Positions 24,954 to 34,582 of a DNA stretch of 45,940 bases are shown in pieces (positions within the stretch are counted from its first letter, which is position 1; every line of letters starts with the position of its first letter). Below the pieces are notes generated by a model. It was given only the letters and a program-made list of their open reading frames with translations, was not told the origin of the DNA and did not search any database. The position numbers and the translations under genes are program-made. Location of the stretch: the NCBI GenBank assembly GCA_002731695.1, contig PCCK01000044.1, positions 1 to 45,940 of the forward strand. Reading direction: 5' to 3'. This DNA is from Porticoccaceae bacterium. GTDB taxonomy: Bacteria; Pseudomonadota; Gammaproteobacteria; Pseudomonadales; Porticoccaceae.

Positions 24954-25706
24954 TTACCGCAAGCTATTGCTAAAACTCTTCAATTCATTGAGCACTTCAT
25001 CATCAACAAGCCGCGCTTGTCCGAGAATATCCGCAATATTGTCATTGGGAGGTTTTGTGATAACTAACCTGCCGCCATGGACACCTAGAAGTTCTCGTGT
25101 CTTTGTACTAAGTAGTGGTGCGCCAGAGAACCCTGGCCCAATAGCACAGTTATGTATTAGAAGAGATGGATCCTCAATATGGTATGAACGCATTATCCGA
25201 CAATCTTCAATTTTCCTAATCTTGCCTGCTTGCTTGTCGTAAGCAAGCATTGTTAAGGTAAGGTTTCTTCTGGAGTTTTTTAATGATTCATAGAATGTTC
25301 GTCGCAGTTTCAGAGTAGGCGCATAAAGTTTGCGACTAAGCGAAGCAAAAACCCAATCTCTTTTCATACTATTAAGTTCATCGCTATCTTGCAATAATTC
25401 CTTCGGCGTGGATGTTTTTGAGATGAGGTAATTTTGAAAACGCGCGTTAGAGGCTCTATATGAGCAATTTCTAAAGGCCGAGCGGGTTGTTAGATCAAAA
25501 AGTACATGTGCGGCAGTCATTATAACGGAGTGTTCTTTTCTTTTATGCTGCACATGCGACGCGGTGCCACGGATTGCTCCATCACAATATATTGTTCCTA
25601 CTGCTTCAAGTAAGGTATTTGTTTGATTTTGATTAGCCCATGTTGCGGTAGTATATATCATGACTACCACAGGTAGTGTTAATCGTCTGACCAGTTTATT
25701 TGTCAT
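24954..25706 (-). CDS. Periplasmic trypsin-like serine protease
   Basis: A 250-residue S1-like protease. The catalytic His is in TAAHVLFD, a probable Asp in KRDWVFASL, and the nucleophile in GPGFSGAPLLS, followed by LGVHGGRL. The first 25 residues (LVRRLTLPVVVMIYTTATWA) form a signal peptide, so the enzyme should be periplasmic or secreted. There are several Cys residues for disulfides. The ORF track opens at 25721, but the ATG at 25706 overlaps the rsmE stop as ATGA and starts a normal signal peptide, so I prefer it. Coupling of a secreted protease to an rRNA methyltransferase is unexpected. Its target is unknown; it lacks PDZ domains, so it is not a DegP homologue. Confidence 0.82.
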   Translation of the reverse strand: MTNKLVRRLTLPVVVMIYTTATWANQNQTNTLLEAVGTIYCDGAIRGTASHVQHKRKEHSVIMTAAHVLFDLTTRSAFRNCSYRASNARFQNYLISKTSTPKELLQDSDELNSMKRDWVFASLSRKLYAPTLKLRRTFYESLKNSRRNLTLTMLAYDKQAGKIRKIEDCRIMRSYHIEDPSLLIHNCAIGPGFSGAPLLSTKTRELLGVHGGRLVITKPPNDNIADILGQARLVDDEVLNELKSFSNSLR

Positions 25707-26440
25707 TTCATATCGCCCCACATTGACTGTAAGATACTGATTGCAGCAATGGGTGCGGTCTCCGCTCGCAGGATTCTCGGCCCGAGATTTATTTTATAAA
25801 AGTTAGCTGATTCGGTATTTTTAATTTCTTCTTCGTCCAAGCCGCCTTCGGGGCCCACTAAAAGCGAGACAGAGTTCCCAGTTTTCGTAAAAGTATTGAC
25901 AGTTTTTTGCGCTCTCGGGTCAAGAACGAACCTGACTTGCTCATTGAGACCGGTTATCCAGTCGTTTACTGTTTTGGGTTTAGCGAGTTTTGGGATACGG
26001 TTTCGCAGACTTTGTCGACACGCAGCTACTGCTATTTGCTGCCAATGGAACAGCTTTTTTTCGAGGCGCGCGGCAGAGAGTCTGACCTCAGAACGTCTTG
26101 CCAATAACGGAGTGATAGTGTTAACTCCAAGTTCAGTTGTTTTTTGAACCATAAAATCCATACTCTCTCCACGAGAGATTCCGATTCCGAGATGTATTCT
26201 TAGGTCAGACTCTCGCTCGATAGGATTAAAATATCTCACTTCGACCCGTACGAATTTTTTTTTCACCTCAATTATCTTGCATAGATACTCTCCTCCAAGG
26301 CCGGTGAATATGGCTACATTATCGCCGATGGAAAGACGCAAGACGGTGCTGAGGTAATGCGCATTACTCTTGGTGACATTGAACTCCAGCCCTTCTCCAA
26401 CTAGGTCCGGCTCAAAAATGCGGGGAGTACGCATAGGCAT
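25703..26440 (-). CDS. rsmE: 16S rRNA (uracil-1498-N3)-methyltransferase RsmE
   Basis: A 245-residue SPOUT-class methyltransferase of normal RsmE length. The N-terminal PUA-like part includes HYLSTVLRLSIGD; the C-terminal SAM-binding trefoil knot has LVGPEGGLDEEEI and LGPRILRAETAPIAAISI. It methylates U1498 of 16S rRNA in the assembled 30S subunit, using SAM. It lies downstream of ahcY and metK, the SAM-cycle genes, but a 147-base structured gap separates it from ahcY. Its stop overlaps the start of the protease gene. Confidence 0.95.
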   Translation of the reverse strand: MPMRTPRIFEPDLVGEGLEFNVTKSNAHYLSTVLRLSIGDNVAIFTGLGGEYLCKIIEVKKKFVRVEVRYFNPIERESDLRIHLGIGISRGESMDFMVQKTTELGVNTITPLLARRSEVRLSAARLEKKLFHWQQIAVAACRQSLRNRIPKLAKPKTVNDWITGLNEQVRFVLDPRAQKTVNTFTKTGNSVSLLVGPEGGLDEEEIKNTESANFYKINLGPRILRAETAPIAAISILQSMWGDMK

Positions 26441-26510
26441 TTTGCAGTATTATCCTCCCCTAATATTCTGTCATGTTGGGGGGAACCCGTGTGAAGGACC
26501 TCTGAAGAGC

Positions 26511-26539
26511 GAGGAAAGCGATCTACTTTCGATTTCCTC
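26511..26539. other. Hairpin in the ahcY-rsmE intergenic region
   Basis: Arms GAGGAAAGCGA and TCGATTTCCTC pair at 10 of 11 positions around a 7-base loop. It lies in the 147-base gap between ahcY and rsmE, both on the minus strand. No T-run follows on either strand, so it is not a standard terminator. It may be an mRNA processing or leader structure. It does not match a SAM or SAH riboswitch that I recognise. Confidence 0.35.
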
Positions 26540-26587
26540 TAACGATTGACTCGAAATAAAAATCAATAATAGATGTCACCGCTTAAG

Positions 26588-27982
26588 TCAGTACTTGTAG
26601 GAGTCTGCCTTGAAGGGACCATCAACCGGAACCTTTATATAATCAGCTTGTGTCTGCGTAAGCTTTGTCATTACGCCACCAAAGCCCTGCACCATATATG
26701 CAGCGACCTCCTCATCAAGCCGCTTGGGTAATACCTCAACCTTTAACATGGCGGACTTGACTTCGGGATTTTGCTCTGCATAACGTTTACTGTAAAGCTC
26801 CATTTGAGCGAGTACTTGATTGGCAAATGACCCATCCATTATCCTACTAGGGTGCCCCGTTGCGTTCCCTAGGTTTACGAGACGACCTTCGGCCAAAAGT
26901 ATTAGATGGTCTCTTGCATCACCGCTTCTAAATACTTTGTGAACCTGCGGTTTAATTTCTTCCCACTTCCAATTATCGCGCATGTACTCAGTATCAATTT
27001 CATTATCAAAATGGCCAATATTACAGACAACGCAGCCGGGTTTGAGCGCGTCTAGTATTTCGCGATTACAAACGTTGAAGTTTCCGGTGCTGGTGACTAA
27101 AAGATCTGTCTGCTCTAGTAGGATAGAATTTGGACCCTTATTGGTGTCGCCTTCGTTGTATGTAGAAACTACCTCGAAGCCATCCATGCATGCTTGCATC
27201 GCGCAAATAGGATCTATCTCGGTTATTTTCACAATCATGCCCTCTTGGCGAAGTGACTGAGCTGATCCCTTCCCGACATCCCCATATCCAACAACTACTG
27301 CCTTTTTGCCCGCAAGTAGATGGTCGGTGGCTCGCTTTATTGCGTCATTTAAACTGTGTCTACAACCATATTTGTTATCATTTTTTGATTTCGTTATAGA
27401 ATCATTCACATTTATGGCAGGTATTTTGAGTCGTCCACGTTCTAGCATTTCATGCAGCCTAAGCACTCCGGTTGTCGTTTCTTCTGTGATTCCATGGCAA
27501 CCATCGAGAACGGAAGTGTACTTCTCGTGAAGAAGAGCTGTCAGATCACCTCCATCGTCAAGGACCATGTTCGCGTTCCAAGGGCTGCCATCTTTGAGAA
27601 TCTGTTGCTCCAAGCACCAATTATACTCGTCTTCTGTCTCTCCCTTCCATGCAAAAACTGGCGTCCCATTCGCTGCGACTGCCGCCGCTGCATGATCTTG
27701 CGTCGAAAAAATATTACATGAAGTCCATCGTACAATCGCACCAAGAGCTTCAAGAGTTTCAATAAGCACTGCAGTTTGAATCGTCATGTGTATACAACCC
27801 AAGATTCGAGCTCCCTCAAGAGGCTTAGTTTTTGAATATTTCTTTCTTAGCGCCATCAATGCTGGCATCTCTGATTCCGCTATCGTGATCTCACGACGAC
27901 CGTAGTCTGCTAGGGATATATCAGCCACCCGATAATCTTGGACGGAGTTTTTTCTATGTAAAGCTTGTACGCTGGCGGCCAT
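26588..27982 (-). CDS. ahcY: Adenosylhomocysteinase (SAH hydrolase)
   Basis: A 464-residue enzyme of typical bacterial length. Conserved pieces include [17 protein letters not shown], the NAD-binding [32 protein letters not shown] around the active-site Lys/Asp/Cys, and the C-terminal cofactor loop ending [14 protein letters not shown]. It hydrolyses S-adenosylhomocysteine to adenosine and homocysteine, relieving product inhibition of methyltransferases. GAGGA precedes the ATG. It follows metK after 65 bases on the same strand, forming the two central enzymes of the activated methyl cycle. The short gap contains no visible terminator, so co-transcription with metK is likely. Confidence 0.97.
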   Translation of the reverse strand: MAASVQALHRKNSVQDYRVADISLADYGRREITIAESEMPALMALRKKYSKTKPLEGARILGCIHMTIQTAVLIETLEALGAIVRWTSCNIFSTQDHAAAAVAANGTPVFAWKGETEDEYNWCLEQQILKDGSPWNANMVLDDGGDLTALLHEKYTSVLDGCHGITEETTTGVLRLHEMLERGRLKIPAINVNDSITKSKNDNKYGCRHSLNDAIKRATDHLLAGKKAVVVGYGDVGKGSAQSLRQEGMIVKITEIDPICAMQACMDGFEVVSTYNEGDTNKGPNSILLEQTDLLVTSTGNFNVCNREILDALKPGCVVCNIGHFDNEIDTEYMRDNWKWEEIKPQVHKVFRSGDARDHLILLAEGRLVNLGNATGHPSRIMDGSFANQVLAQMELYSKRYAEQNPEVKSAMLKVEVLPKRLDEEVAAYMVQGFGGVMTKLTQTQADYIKVPVDGPFKADSYKY

Positions 27983-28047
27983 GGCTTTTCCTCTAATATA
28001 ATTACGGTCGATTGTAGGAGTACGCGATTAACGATTCAACAGATGTA

Positions 28048-29202
28048 TCAAAGAGCTTTTTTTAGAGCGTTAACGCGGTCTAATTTCTCCCAAGTGAAGG
28101 TATTGTCTGTGCGTCCAAAGTGCCCATAAGTTGCTGTTGGGCGGTATATGGGCTTTCGCAGATCGAGCATGGCAATCAAACCGCTAGGACGTAAGTCGAA
28201 ATTTTCATTAACAAGCGTTACGATTTCGTGCTCGGGAAGCTTTCCGCTGCCAAAGGTATCTAAACTTATCGAGGTCGGTTCGGACACACCAATGGCATAA
28301 GAGATTTGGATTTCACACCGATCAGCAAGTCCAGCCGCAACAATGTTTTTTGCCACATACCTTCCAGCATAGGCAGCTGATCGGTCTACCTTAGTAGGAT
28401 CCTTCCCAGAAAATGCTCCTCCGCCATGATGTGCCATGCCACCATATGTATCTACAATAATCTTTCTCCCAGTTACCCCACAGTCGCCCATCGGACCGCC
28501 TATAACAAATTTACCAGTCGGGTTTATATGGTATTTTGTTTCTTTGTGGAGCCAAATTTCTGGCAAAACATCCGAGATGATCTCCTCAAGAACCGCCTCG
28601 CGCAGTTCACCTAATGAGATGGACTCTGAATGTTGAGTGGACAGGACAACTGCGTCTATTGCAACGGGAACTCCCTCTTCATATCGTAATGTCACCTGGC
28701 TCTTGGCATCTGGTCTTAGCCATGGCAGGGTGCCATCCTTTCTGAGTTCAGCTTGTCTCTCAACTAATCGATGTGCGAAGTAGATTGGGGCAGGCATTAG
28801 CACTTCAGTTTCGTTACTCGCGTAACCAAACATCATCCCTTGGTCTCCAGCTCCGATGTCTTTGCTCTCGCTCGCATCCACTCCGAGTGCAATGTCGCTC
28901 GATTGTTTACCTATAGCACTTAAAACAGCACAGGAGTTTCCGTCGAATCCCTTGCTCGAGCTGTCATACCCGATATCCGTAATTACACCTCGGACGATAC
29001 TTTCAAGGTCAACATAAGTGTCGGTGCGAACTTCACCGGCAATGATGGCCATACCTGTTTTCACCATTGTTTCAACGGCGACTCTTGCATGAGGATCATC
29101 ATTAAGAATTGCGTCCAACACTGCGTCAGAAATTTGATCCGCCATTTTGTCTGGGTGCCCCTCCGACACAGACTCAGATGTGAATATACTATTGCTTGAC
29201 AT
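28048..29202 (-). CDS. metK: S-adenosylmethionine synthetase
   Basis: A 384-residue methionine adenosyltransferase. Diagnostic motifs are [18 protein letters not shown] at the N-terminus, [12 protein letters not shown] near residues 117-128, and the P-loop-like [19 protein letters not shown] near 260. It forms SAM from methionine and ATP. The ATG at 29202 has GAGGA at good spacing. It is divergent from tktA, the arrangement seen in Pseudomonas and many other gammaproteobacteria, and followed by ahcY. The 151-base shared upstream region contains two palindromes but no SAM riboswitch that I recognise. Confidence 0.97.
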   Translation of the reverse strand: MSSNSIFTSESVSEGHPDKMADQISDAVLDAILNDDPHARVAVETMVKTGMAIIAGEVRTDTYVDLESIVRGVITDIGYDSSSKGFDGNSCAVLSAIGKQSSDIALGVDASESKDIGAGDQGMMFGYASNETEVLMPAPIYFAHRLVERQAELRKDGTLPWLRPDAKSQVTLRYEEGVPVAIDAVVLSTQHSESISLGELREAVLEEIISDVLPEIWLHKETKYHINPTGKFVIGGPMGDCGVTGRKIIVDTYGGMAHHGGGAFSGKDPTKVDRSAAYAGRYVAKNIVAAGLADRCEIQISYAIGVSEPTSISLDTFGSGKLPEHEIVTLVNENFDLRPSGLIAMLDLRKPIYRPTATYGHFGRTDNTFTWEKLDRVNALKKAL

Positions 29203-29240
29203 AAACGTTCCTCATTCGGCCCAGCATTATGTCTTTTAAC

Positions 29241-29252
29241 GACAAGCTTGTC
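29241..29252. promoter_or_regulatory. 12-bp perfect palindrome between metK and tktA
   Basis: GACAAGCTTGTC is a perfect 12-bp palindrome about 38 bases upstream of the metK start in the divergent metK/tktA region. An 8-bp palindrome (AAAGCTTT) follows at 29256, and an imperfect repeat GTAAATC...GGTTTAC lies nearer tktA. Any could be an operator; no regulator is identified. Confidence 0.3.
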
Positions 29253-29353
29253 ACTAAAGCTTTAACTTCTGATGTAAATCGAATATTGGTTTACTGGAAC
29301 TCCGCTGTGCGCGACAATATGAATCAACTTTTTAAGAATGCGGAGACAAATCT

Positions 29354-31348
29354 ATGCCTAGTCGTAGAGACTTAGCTAATGCCGTGAGGGCTCTTAGCAT
29401 GGATGCCGTCCAACAGGCGAAGAGTGGACACCCCGGTGCACCAATGGGATTAGCTGACATTGCGCAAGTATTATGGAATGACTTTCTAAAGCACAATCCT
29501 GCTGATCCTGATTGGGTTGATAGAGATCGATTTGTGCTTTCAAACGGACATGGTTCGATGTTGCTTTACGCACTTTTACATCTCAGTGGGTATGATTTAC
29601 CGATTGAGGAGTTGAAGAAATTCCGTCAGTTGCATTCTAAAACACCAGGACATCCAGAGAAGGGTTATGCTCCCGGAGTTGAGACCACGACGGGGCCACT
29701 CGGTCAGGGATTAGCTAATGCCGTTGGCATGGCTATAGCTGAGAAGGTCCTAGCGACAAATTTTAATCGACCCGGGCACACTATTGTGGACCACTATACT
29801 TATACAATTGTGGGTGATGGTTGCCTGATGGAGGGGATCTCGCACGAGGTGTGCTCACTATCGGGTACTCTCGGACTGAGCAAGCTTATTGTTATTTATG
29901 ATGACAATGGTATCTCAATCGATGGAGAGGTTCATGACTGGTTCAACGATGATACGTCTGCGCGTTTTTCGGCTTATGGCTGGCAAGTCTTATCCGACAT
30001 CGATGGACATGATGGCGAGGCGGTGATTTCCGCGATCATGTCCGCTAAAGCAGACACGGCGCGTCCAAGTCTTATTTGCTGCAAGACGGTTATCGGTTTT
30101 GGTTCTCCAAATAAGCAGGGTAAAGAAAGCTGTCACGGAGCGCCCCTCGGAGCTGACGAAATTATTCTTACGCGCAAACAACTCGGCTGGGAGTATCCTC
30201 CATTCGAGATACCACGGGATTATTATGAGGGATGGGATGCTACCGACCGAGGAGCAGTCCTTCAAAAAGACTGGACAGAAAAGATGAATTTGTATAAGTC
30301 AGAGTATCCAGCCCTGCATAAAGAATTTGAGCGTCGAATGAGGGGTTTCTTGCCTCCTGACTTTGAGTCTGAGGCCAACAGTTACATAGCATCCTGTCAA
30401 TTTTCGATGCAAAAGATTGCATCCCGTAAAGCTTCACAGGATGCGTTAAACGCGTACGGGGCAATACTTCCGGAGTTACTCGGAGGCTCAGCTGACCTAG
30501 CAGGCTCAAACCTTACACTTTGGTCTGGTTCAAAACCGATAAGTTCGGGGGATGGAGGTGGAAATTACATACATTATGGAGTTCGTGAATTTGGTATGAG
30601 TGCGATTATAAATGGCATTGCGTTACATGGCGGATTTATTAACTATGGGGGCACGTTTCTAATGTTCATGGAGTACGCTCGCAATGCGGTACGCATGGCG
30701 GCTCTTATGAAAATAAATAGTATCTTCGTATATACACATGATTCCATCGGTCTTGGTGAAGACGGACCAACTCATCAACCTGTGGAGCAGCTCACTGCGT
30801 TGCGTGCGACACCGAATCTACACACATGGCGACCTTGTGACAACACAGAAACAGCTGTGTGTTGGAAATTGGCGATTCAGCGAACCGATGGACCCAGTGC
30901 GCTTATCTTTAGTCGACAAGGCCTGGAGCCAATGAAACGTTCCACTTCGCAAGTCGATGAGATAAGTCGCGGAGGCTATATTCTTCAGGATTGTACAAAT
31001 CCAAGAGCGATAATAATTGCAACCGGGTCAGAGGTAGAGCTTGCCGTAAATGCGGCTGAAGAGCTCGCTGAAAATGGCATACATGTGCGTGTAGTCTCAC
31101 TACCATGCGCTGAATTGTTTGACATTCAAGATGAGGACTATCGTGAATTTGTGTTGCCATCTCATATTTCTTCCAGGATTGCGGTAGAGGCATCACACCC
31201 AGACTTCTGGCGTAAGTATGTGGGATTGAAGGGCTCGGTAGTTGGCATGAACAGTTTTGGCGAATCGGCACCCGGACCAGTGGTTATGGACCATTTCGGT
31301 TTTTCAGTGAAAAATGTCGTTGCCGAAGTGCTAGAGGTTGTCCACTAG
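29354..31348 (+). CDS. tktA: Transketolase
   Basis: A 664-residue transketolase of normal length. Seen in order are [29 protein letters not shown], the ThDP/Mg site [12 protein letters not shown] with its downstream Asn, [19 protein letters not shown] carrying the catalytic Glu, and [19 protein letters not shown]. It interconverts sugar phosphates in the non-oxidative pentose phosphate pathway and supplies erythrose 4-phosphate, the substrate of the next gene product. GGAG precedes the ATG by eight bases. Its TAG stop shares one base with the GTG start of epd. Confidence 0.97.
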   Translation: MPSRRDLANAVRALSMDAVQQAKSGHPGAPMGLADIAQVLWNDFLKHNPADPDWVDRDRFVLSNGHGSMLLYALLHLSGYDLPIEELKKFRQLHSKTPGHPEKGYAPGVETTTGPLGQGLANAVGMAIAEKVLATNFNRPGHTIVDHYTYTIVGDGCLMEGISHEVCSLSGTLGLSKLIVIYDDNGISIDGEVHDWFNDDTSARFSAYGWQVLSDIDGHDGEAVISAIMSAKADTARPSLICCKTVIGFGSPNKQGKESCHGAPLGADEIILTRKQLGWEYPPFEIPRDYYEGWDATDRGAVLQKDWTEKMNLYKSEYPALHKEFERRMRGFLPPDFESEANSYIASCQFSMQKIASRKASQDALNAYGAILPELLGGSADLAGSNLTLWSGSKPISSGDGGGNYIHYGVREFGMSAIINGIALHGGFINYGGTFLMFMEYARNAVRMAALMKINSIFVYTHDSIGLGEDGPTHQPVEQLTALRATPNLHTWRPCDNTETAVCWKLAIQRTDGPSALIFSRQGLEPMKRSTSQVDEISRGGYILQDCTNPRAIIIATGSEVELAVNAAEELAENGIHVRVVSLPCAELFDIQDEDYREFVLPSHISSRIAVEASHPDFWRKYVGLKGSVVGMNSFGESAPGPVVMDHFGFSVKNVVAEVLEVVH

Positions 31349-32394
31349 TGCTCCGAGTCGCGATTAATGGCTACGGACGAATCGGGCGATCTTTGCTGAG
31401 AGCCGTCTACGAGTCTTCAGCGACAGAAGCAATCAAAATTGTTGCGATTAATGAGCCATCTGACTCCTCTACTATAGCACATCTAACTCGCTATGATTCT
31501 ACTCACGGAAGATTTCCGGGCTCTGTGAGATCAGATGGATTAAAGCTTTACATTAATGAAGACGAGATTCAATTATTTGCCGAGGTTCTAGTTGAACGGT
31601 TACCTTGGGAGCAGTTGGAGATTGATGCTGTATTGGAGTGTAGCGGAACTTTTAGCGATCGAAATACTGCTGAAGGTCATCTCAGCAGCGGTGCAAAAAA
31701 GGTTCTATTTTCGCAGCCTGCAGAGGCAGATGTTGATACCACCATTGTTTTCGGTGTCAATCATCACATGCTCCGAAAAGAACAAACTATTGTTTCGAAT
31801 GCATCGTGTACTACAAATGCTGTTGTTCCAGTAATTAAGCTGCTTGATGATAATTATGGCGTCAAATCGGGCGTAATCACGACAATTCACTCCGCTATGA
31901 ATGATCAGCCGGTAATTGATGCCTATCACCACACCGACCTTCGAAAAACTCGAGCTGCCATGCAATCGATTATTCCCGTAGAAACCGGGTTGGCGCTAGG
32001 AATCGATAGACTTTTACCCCATTTAAATGGGCGATTTGAGGCCCAAGCTATGCGAGTGCCTGTTTTGAATGTCTCTGTAATAGACTTATCAGTTGTTGTG
32101 AACAAACAGTTGGACGTTACAGCTGTAAATTATTGTTTTCGAGAGGCCTCCGCCAATGCCTTGCTAGGTATATTGGGATATACCGAAGAGCCACTTGCAT
32201 CATGCGATTTTAATCATGATTCCCGAAGCGGTATTATAGACGCGAATCAAACAAGAGTCGCTCAGGGGAATCTGCTCAAGGTTTTGATATGGTTTGATAA
32301 TGAGTGGGGTTATGCAAATCGCATGATCGATACGTTACTTACTTGGTATAGTTTGCCGGTGTATAGCTGTAGGTCTAACTTTGAGGTTAATTGA
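31348..32394 (+). CDS. epd: Erythrose-4-phosphate dehydrogenase (Epd/GapB-type)
   Basis: A 348-residue GAPDH-superfamily protein starting with GTG at 31348. NAD-binding [14 protein letters not shown] opens the protein and the catalytic Cys lies in [15 protein letters not shown]. The stretch [17 protein letters not shown] is characteristic of Epd rather than glycolytic Gap. It oxidises erythrose 4-phosphate to 4-phosphoerythronate on the way to pyridoxal 5'-phosphate. Its place between tktA and pgk is the classic gammaproteobacterial order. The frame overlaps tktA by one base and pgk by one base (TGATG), so the three are translationally coupled. GAPDH side activity cannot be excluded. Confidence 0.93.
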   Translation: MLRVAINGYGRIGRSLLRAVYESSATEAIKIVAINEPSDSSTIAHLTRYDSTHGRFPGSVRSDGLKLYINEDEIQLFAEVLVERLPWEQLEIDAVLECSGTFSDRNTAEGHLSSGAKKVLFSQPAEADVDTTIVFGVNHHMLRKEQTIVSNASCTTNAVVPVIKLLDDNYGVKSGVITTIHSAMNDQPVIDAYHHTDLRKTRAAMQSIIPVETGLALGIDRLLPHLNGRFEAQAMRVPVLNVSVIDLSVVVNKQLDVTAVNYCFREASANALLGILGYTEEPLASCDFNHDSRSGIIDANQTRVAQGNLLKVLIWFDNEWGYANRMIDTLLTWYSLPVYSCRSNFEVN

Positions 32395-33539
32395 TGCCTA
32401 AATTTATGGAACACATAGATCTATCAAAAAAACGTGTGTTGATTCGAGAAGATTTGAATGTACCTCTTGATGGTGATTGTGTAGCAAGTGATGCGCGGAT
32501 TCTTGCTGCGGTTCCCACAATTGAAAGTGCTCTTAAATCCGGAGCCGCTGTTGTTCTGATGTCTCACCTTGGAAGACCTAACGAGGGTAGTTTTCAAGCA
32601 GAGTTTTCTCTGCGGCCAATAGCCGATCGGCTTAGCGAACTGTTAAGGTGTCCAGTGCCGATCGTTAGAGAGTGGAGGTTGGGGTTTAAAATAGATTTTG
32701 GAGAGGTGGTTTTACTTGAAAATGTCCGTTTCAATCGGGGAGAAAAGTCAAATGATGACCAATTAGCAAAAGCGTATGCCTCTTTGTGTGATGTTTATGT
32801 CATGGATGCATTTGCCGCAGCGCATAGGGCACAAGCCTCCACTCACGGAGTCTCAAAATTCGCACCTCTGGCGTGTATAGGGCCTCTCCTTGCAGCTGAA
32901 TTGGCTGCCTTGGACCAAGCGATGAAAAGTCCCTCCCGTCCTTTGGCCGCTATTGTCGGGGGCAGCAAGGTATCCACTAAATTATTTGTTTTAGAGACGT
33001 TGGCAAAGCGTGTTGATCAGCTTATTGTGGGAGGAGGGATAGCGAATACTTTCTTGGCGGCGAGCGGCAAACCGGTGGGTAGGTCAATCTTTGAGGATGA
33101 TCTACTATGTGTTGCAAAAAGTTTAATGAGCAAGGTAAATATCCCTCTTCCGGTGGATGTGGTTGTGGCGAAAGAGTTTTCGAGACATGCAGTAGCTGAG
33201 GTCAAAGCTGTTGATGATGTTGGTTATGACGATATGATTTTAGATGTTGGGCCCAGCTCACGAGCTCACTTGGTGGAGGTTCTCGAATCGATGTCCACTA
33301 TAATTTGGAATGGTCCACTTGGGGTCTTTGAGTTTGATCAGTTTAGTGACGGCACCAGTGCGGTTGGAAGGGCTGTTGCGAACAGTTCCGCGTTTACGCT
33401 GGCGGGAGGAGGGGACACCCTTGCAGCGCTTGAAAAGTACCAATTATCAGACCGGATCTCTTATATTTCTACTGGCGGTGGAGCTTTCCTTGAGTATATT
33501 GGGGGGAAAACATTGCCGGCATTACAGGCATTAGGTTGA
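32394..33539 (+). CDS. pgk: Phosphoglycerate kinase
   Basis: A 381-residue kinase from the ATG at 32394; the ORF track adds one codon (TTG at 32391), but TGATG overlap with epd favours the ATG. Motifs include [31 protein letters not shown], the hinge [17 protein letters not shown] and the nucleotide-binding GGGDTLAAL. It makes ATP from 1,3-bisphosphoglycerate in glycolysis or runs in reverse in gluconeogenesis. The catalytic-loop [10 protein letters not shown] has Ala residues where many homologues have DAFGTAHRA, a mild variation. The usual next genes (fba or pyk) are not here: a convergent acyltransferase follows after 68 bases with no clear terminator. Confidence 0.96.
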   Translation: MPKFMEHIDLSKKRVLIREDLNVPLDGDCVASDARILAAVPTIESALKSGAAVVLMSHLGRPNEGSFQAEFSLRPIADRLSELLRCPVPIVREWRLGFKIDFGEVVLLENVRFNRGEKSNDDQLAKAYASLCDVYVMDAFAAAHRAQASTHGVSKFAPLACIGPLLAAELAALDQAMKSPSRPLAAIVGGSKVSTKLFVLETLAKRVDQLIVGGGIANTFLAASGKPVGRSIFEDDLLCVAKSLMSKVNIPLPVDVVVAKEFSRHAVAEVKAVDDVGYDDMILDVGPSSRAHLVEVLESMSTIIWNGPLGVFEFDQFSDGTSAVGRAVANSSAFTLAGGGDTLAALEKYQLSDRISYISTGGGAFLEYIGGKTLPALQALG

Positions 33540-33607
33540 CATATTCGCGGTTTTGGTTGGTCGACTCGATAGCTGTTAGGTACCTCGGTCTGGAGCAGTA
33601 ATACCCA

Positions 33608-34471
33608 TTATTTAGAGTACCGTCTCGCAAGATTTTGTACCTCGTTGTATAGAAATAAAGTTAAGGTTTGCCTACTGTCTAACGTTTTCAATAGTTTCCA
33701 GTCGAGCGGTTTACCGATTTCGCTGTATATGGGCTTACCAAATCTCTTCGTAACTTCGTTCATAAGAGCTGCTGAACGCAAGGCAGCAGACCAGTGCGAG
33801 GTAATATGAAATATACGGCTGTTTTGACCTTTATAGTAGACTGGAACGACGGTCGCTTCAGCATCGCGAATCATTTTTGCGGCGAATGTTGTCCAAGGAG
33901 ATTCTACGACCTGGCCAAATCCCCAGTGTGTGGCTGTCGAGACGTGGCCTGACGGAAATACTAGTAGGGGTATTTCGTCTCTCAATGCCTGCTGTGCTAT
34001 CCGCTTGGAACGAATGTTGTTTTTTACGGCATCTCTATTGTCACTGAAGTCTACGGGGAGGAAGTATTCTGCCAAATCTTTGTCTTGGCACATAATCGAG
34101 TTAATTAAAATACGGAAATTTCCTCTAAGTCGGACAGCCAAGTCACACAATGCGAGTCCATCTATTACACCAAATGGATGATTTGCTACAAAGACGATCG
34201 GACCGCGTGTCGGTAAATCAGCGAGTTTTTGCCTATCATATTGATGATTAATTTTGGCGATTTTTAATGCTTCCTCAATAAATCCCTCGATGGTGAATGG
34301 ACGCTCTTTAACCTTGAAGTAGATAGACTCGATCCTTGGTCGGCCAAAAAACCTCTCAGCCGCTTCTAAAGAATAGCGCTGATACCAAGGCTGCCCTGGC
34401 CTAACGAACGACAGAAGAGGGTAGTCTTTGACATAGTCCATAACACCTACGTCTGTTTTGGTCTTGGCCAT
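33608..34471 (-). CDS. PlsC-like lysophospholipid acyltransferase family protein
   Basis: A 287-residue protein with the acyltransferase HX4D motif as NHPFGVIDG near residue 95 and the later block LLVFPSGHVSTATHWGFG, corresponding to the acceptor-binding F-P-E-G-like motif in which Gly follows Ser here. No clear transmembrane helix is seen. Relatives transfer acyl groups to lysophospholipids, ornithine lipids or related acceptors; many are annotated as hemolysin-like. It is downstream of recG on the same strand with a 111-base gap that contains a possible promoter. The acceptor is unknown. Confidence 0.83.
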   Translation of the reverse strand: MAKTKTDVGVMDYVKDYPLLSFVRPGQPWYQRYSLEAAERFFGRPRIESIYFKVKERPFTIEGFIEEALKIAKINHQYDRQKLADLPTRGPIVFVANHPFGVIDGLALCDLAVRLRGNFRILINSIMCQDKDLAEYFLPVDFSDNRDAVKNNIRSKRIAQQALRDEIPLLVFPSGHVSTATHWGFGQVVESPWTTFAAKMIRDAEATVVPVYYKGQNSRIFHITSHWSAALRSAALMNEVTKRFGKPIYSEIGKPLDWKLLKTLDSRQTLTLFLYNEVQNLARRYSK

Positions 34472-34523
34472 CTAAAGCTTAATTCTCCCGTTTCACTGAA
34501 ATCTTTTTACACACCACCCTAAT

Positions 34524-34550
34524 ATTATAGGGACATGGCTGCGTTAGCAA
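34524..34550 (-). promoter_or_regulatory. Candidate sigma-70 promoter for the acyltransferase gene
   Basis: On the minus strand a perfect TATAAT (34524-34529) lies 53 bases before the acyltransferase start, with TTGCTA (four of six matches to TTGACA) 15 bases upstream. The short spacer lowers confidence. Confidence 0.3.
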
Positions 34551-34582
34551 AAAATAGAACTTTTTTTAAGCTCTGTAATTTG

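Noticed and set aside
27983-29353. SAM or SAH riboswitch before metK or ahcY
   Set aside because: The gaps were read on the minus strand and show no element that I recognise as a SAM or SAH riboswitch.
33540-33607. Terminator between convergent pgk and acyltransferase genes
   Set aside because: No hairpin with a following T-run is visible in the 68 bases.
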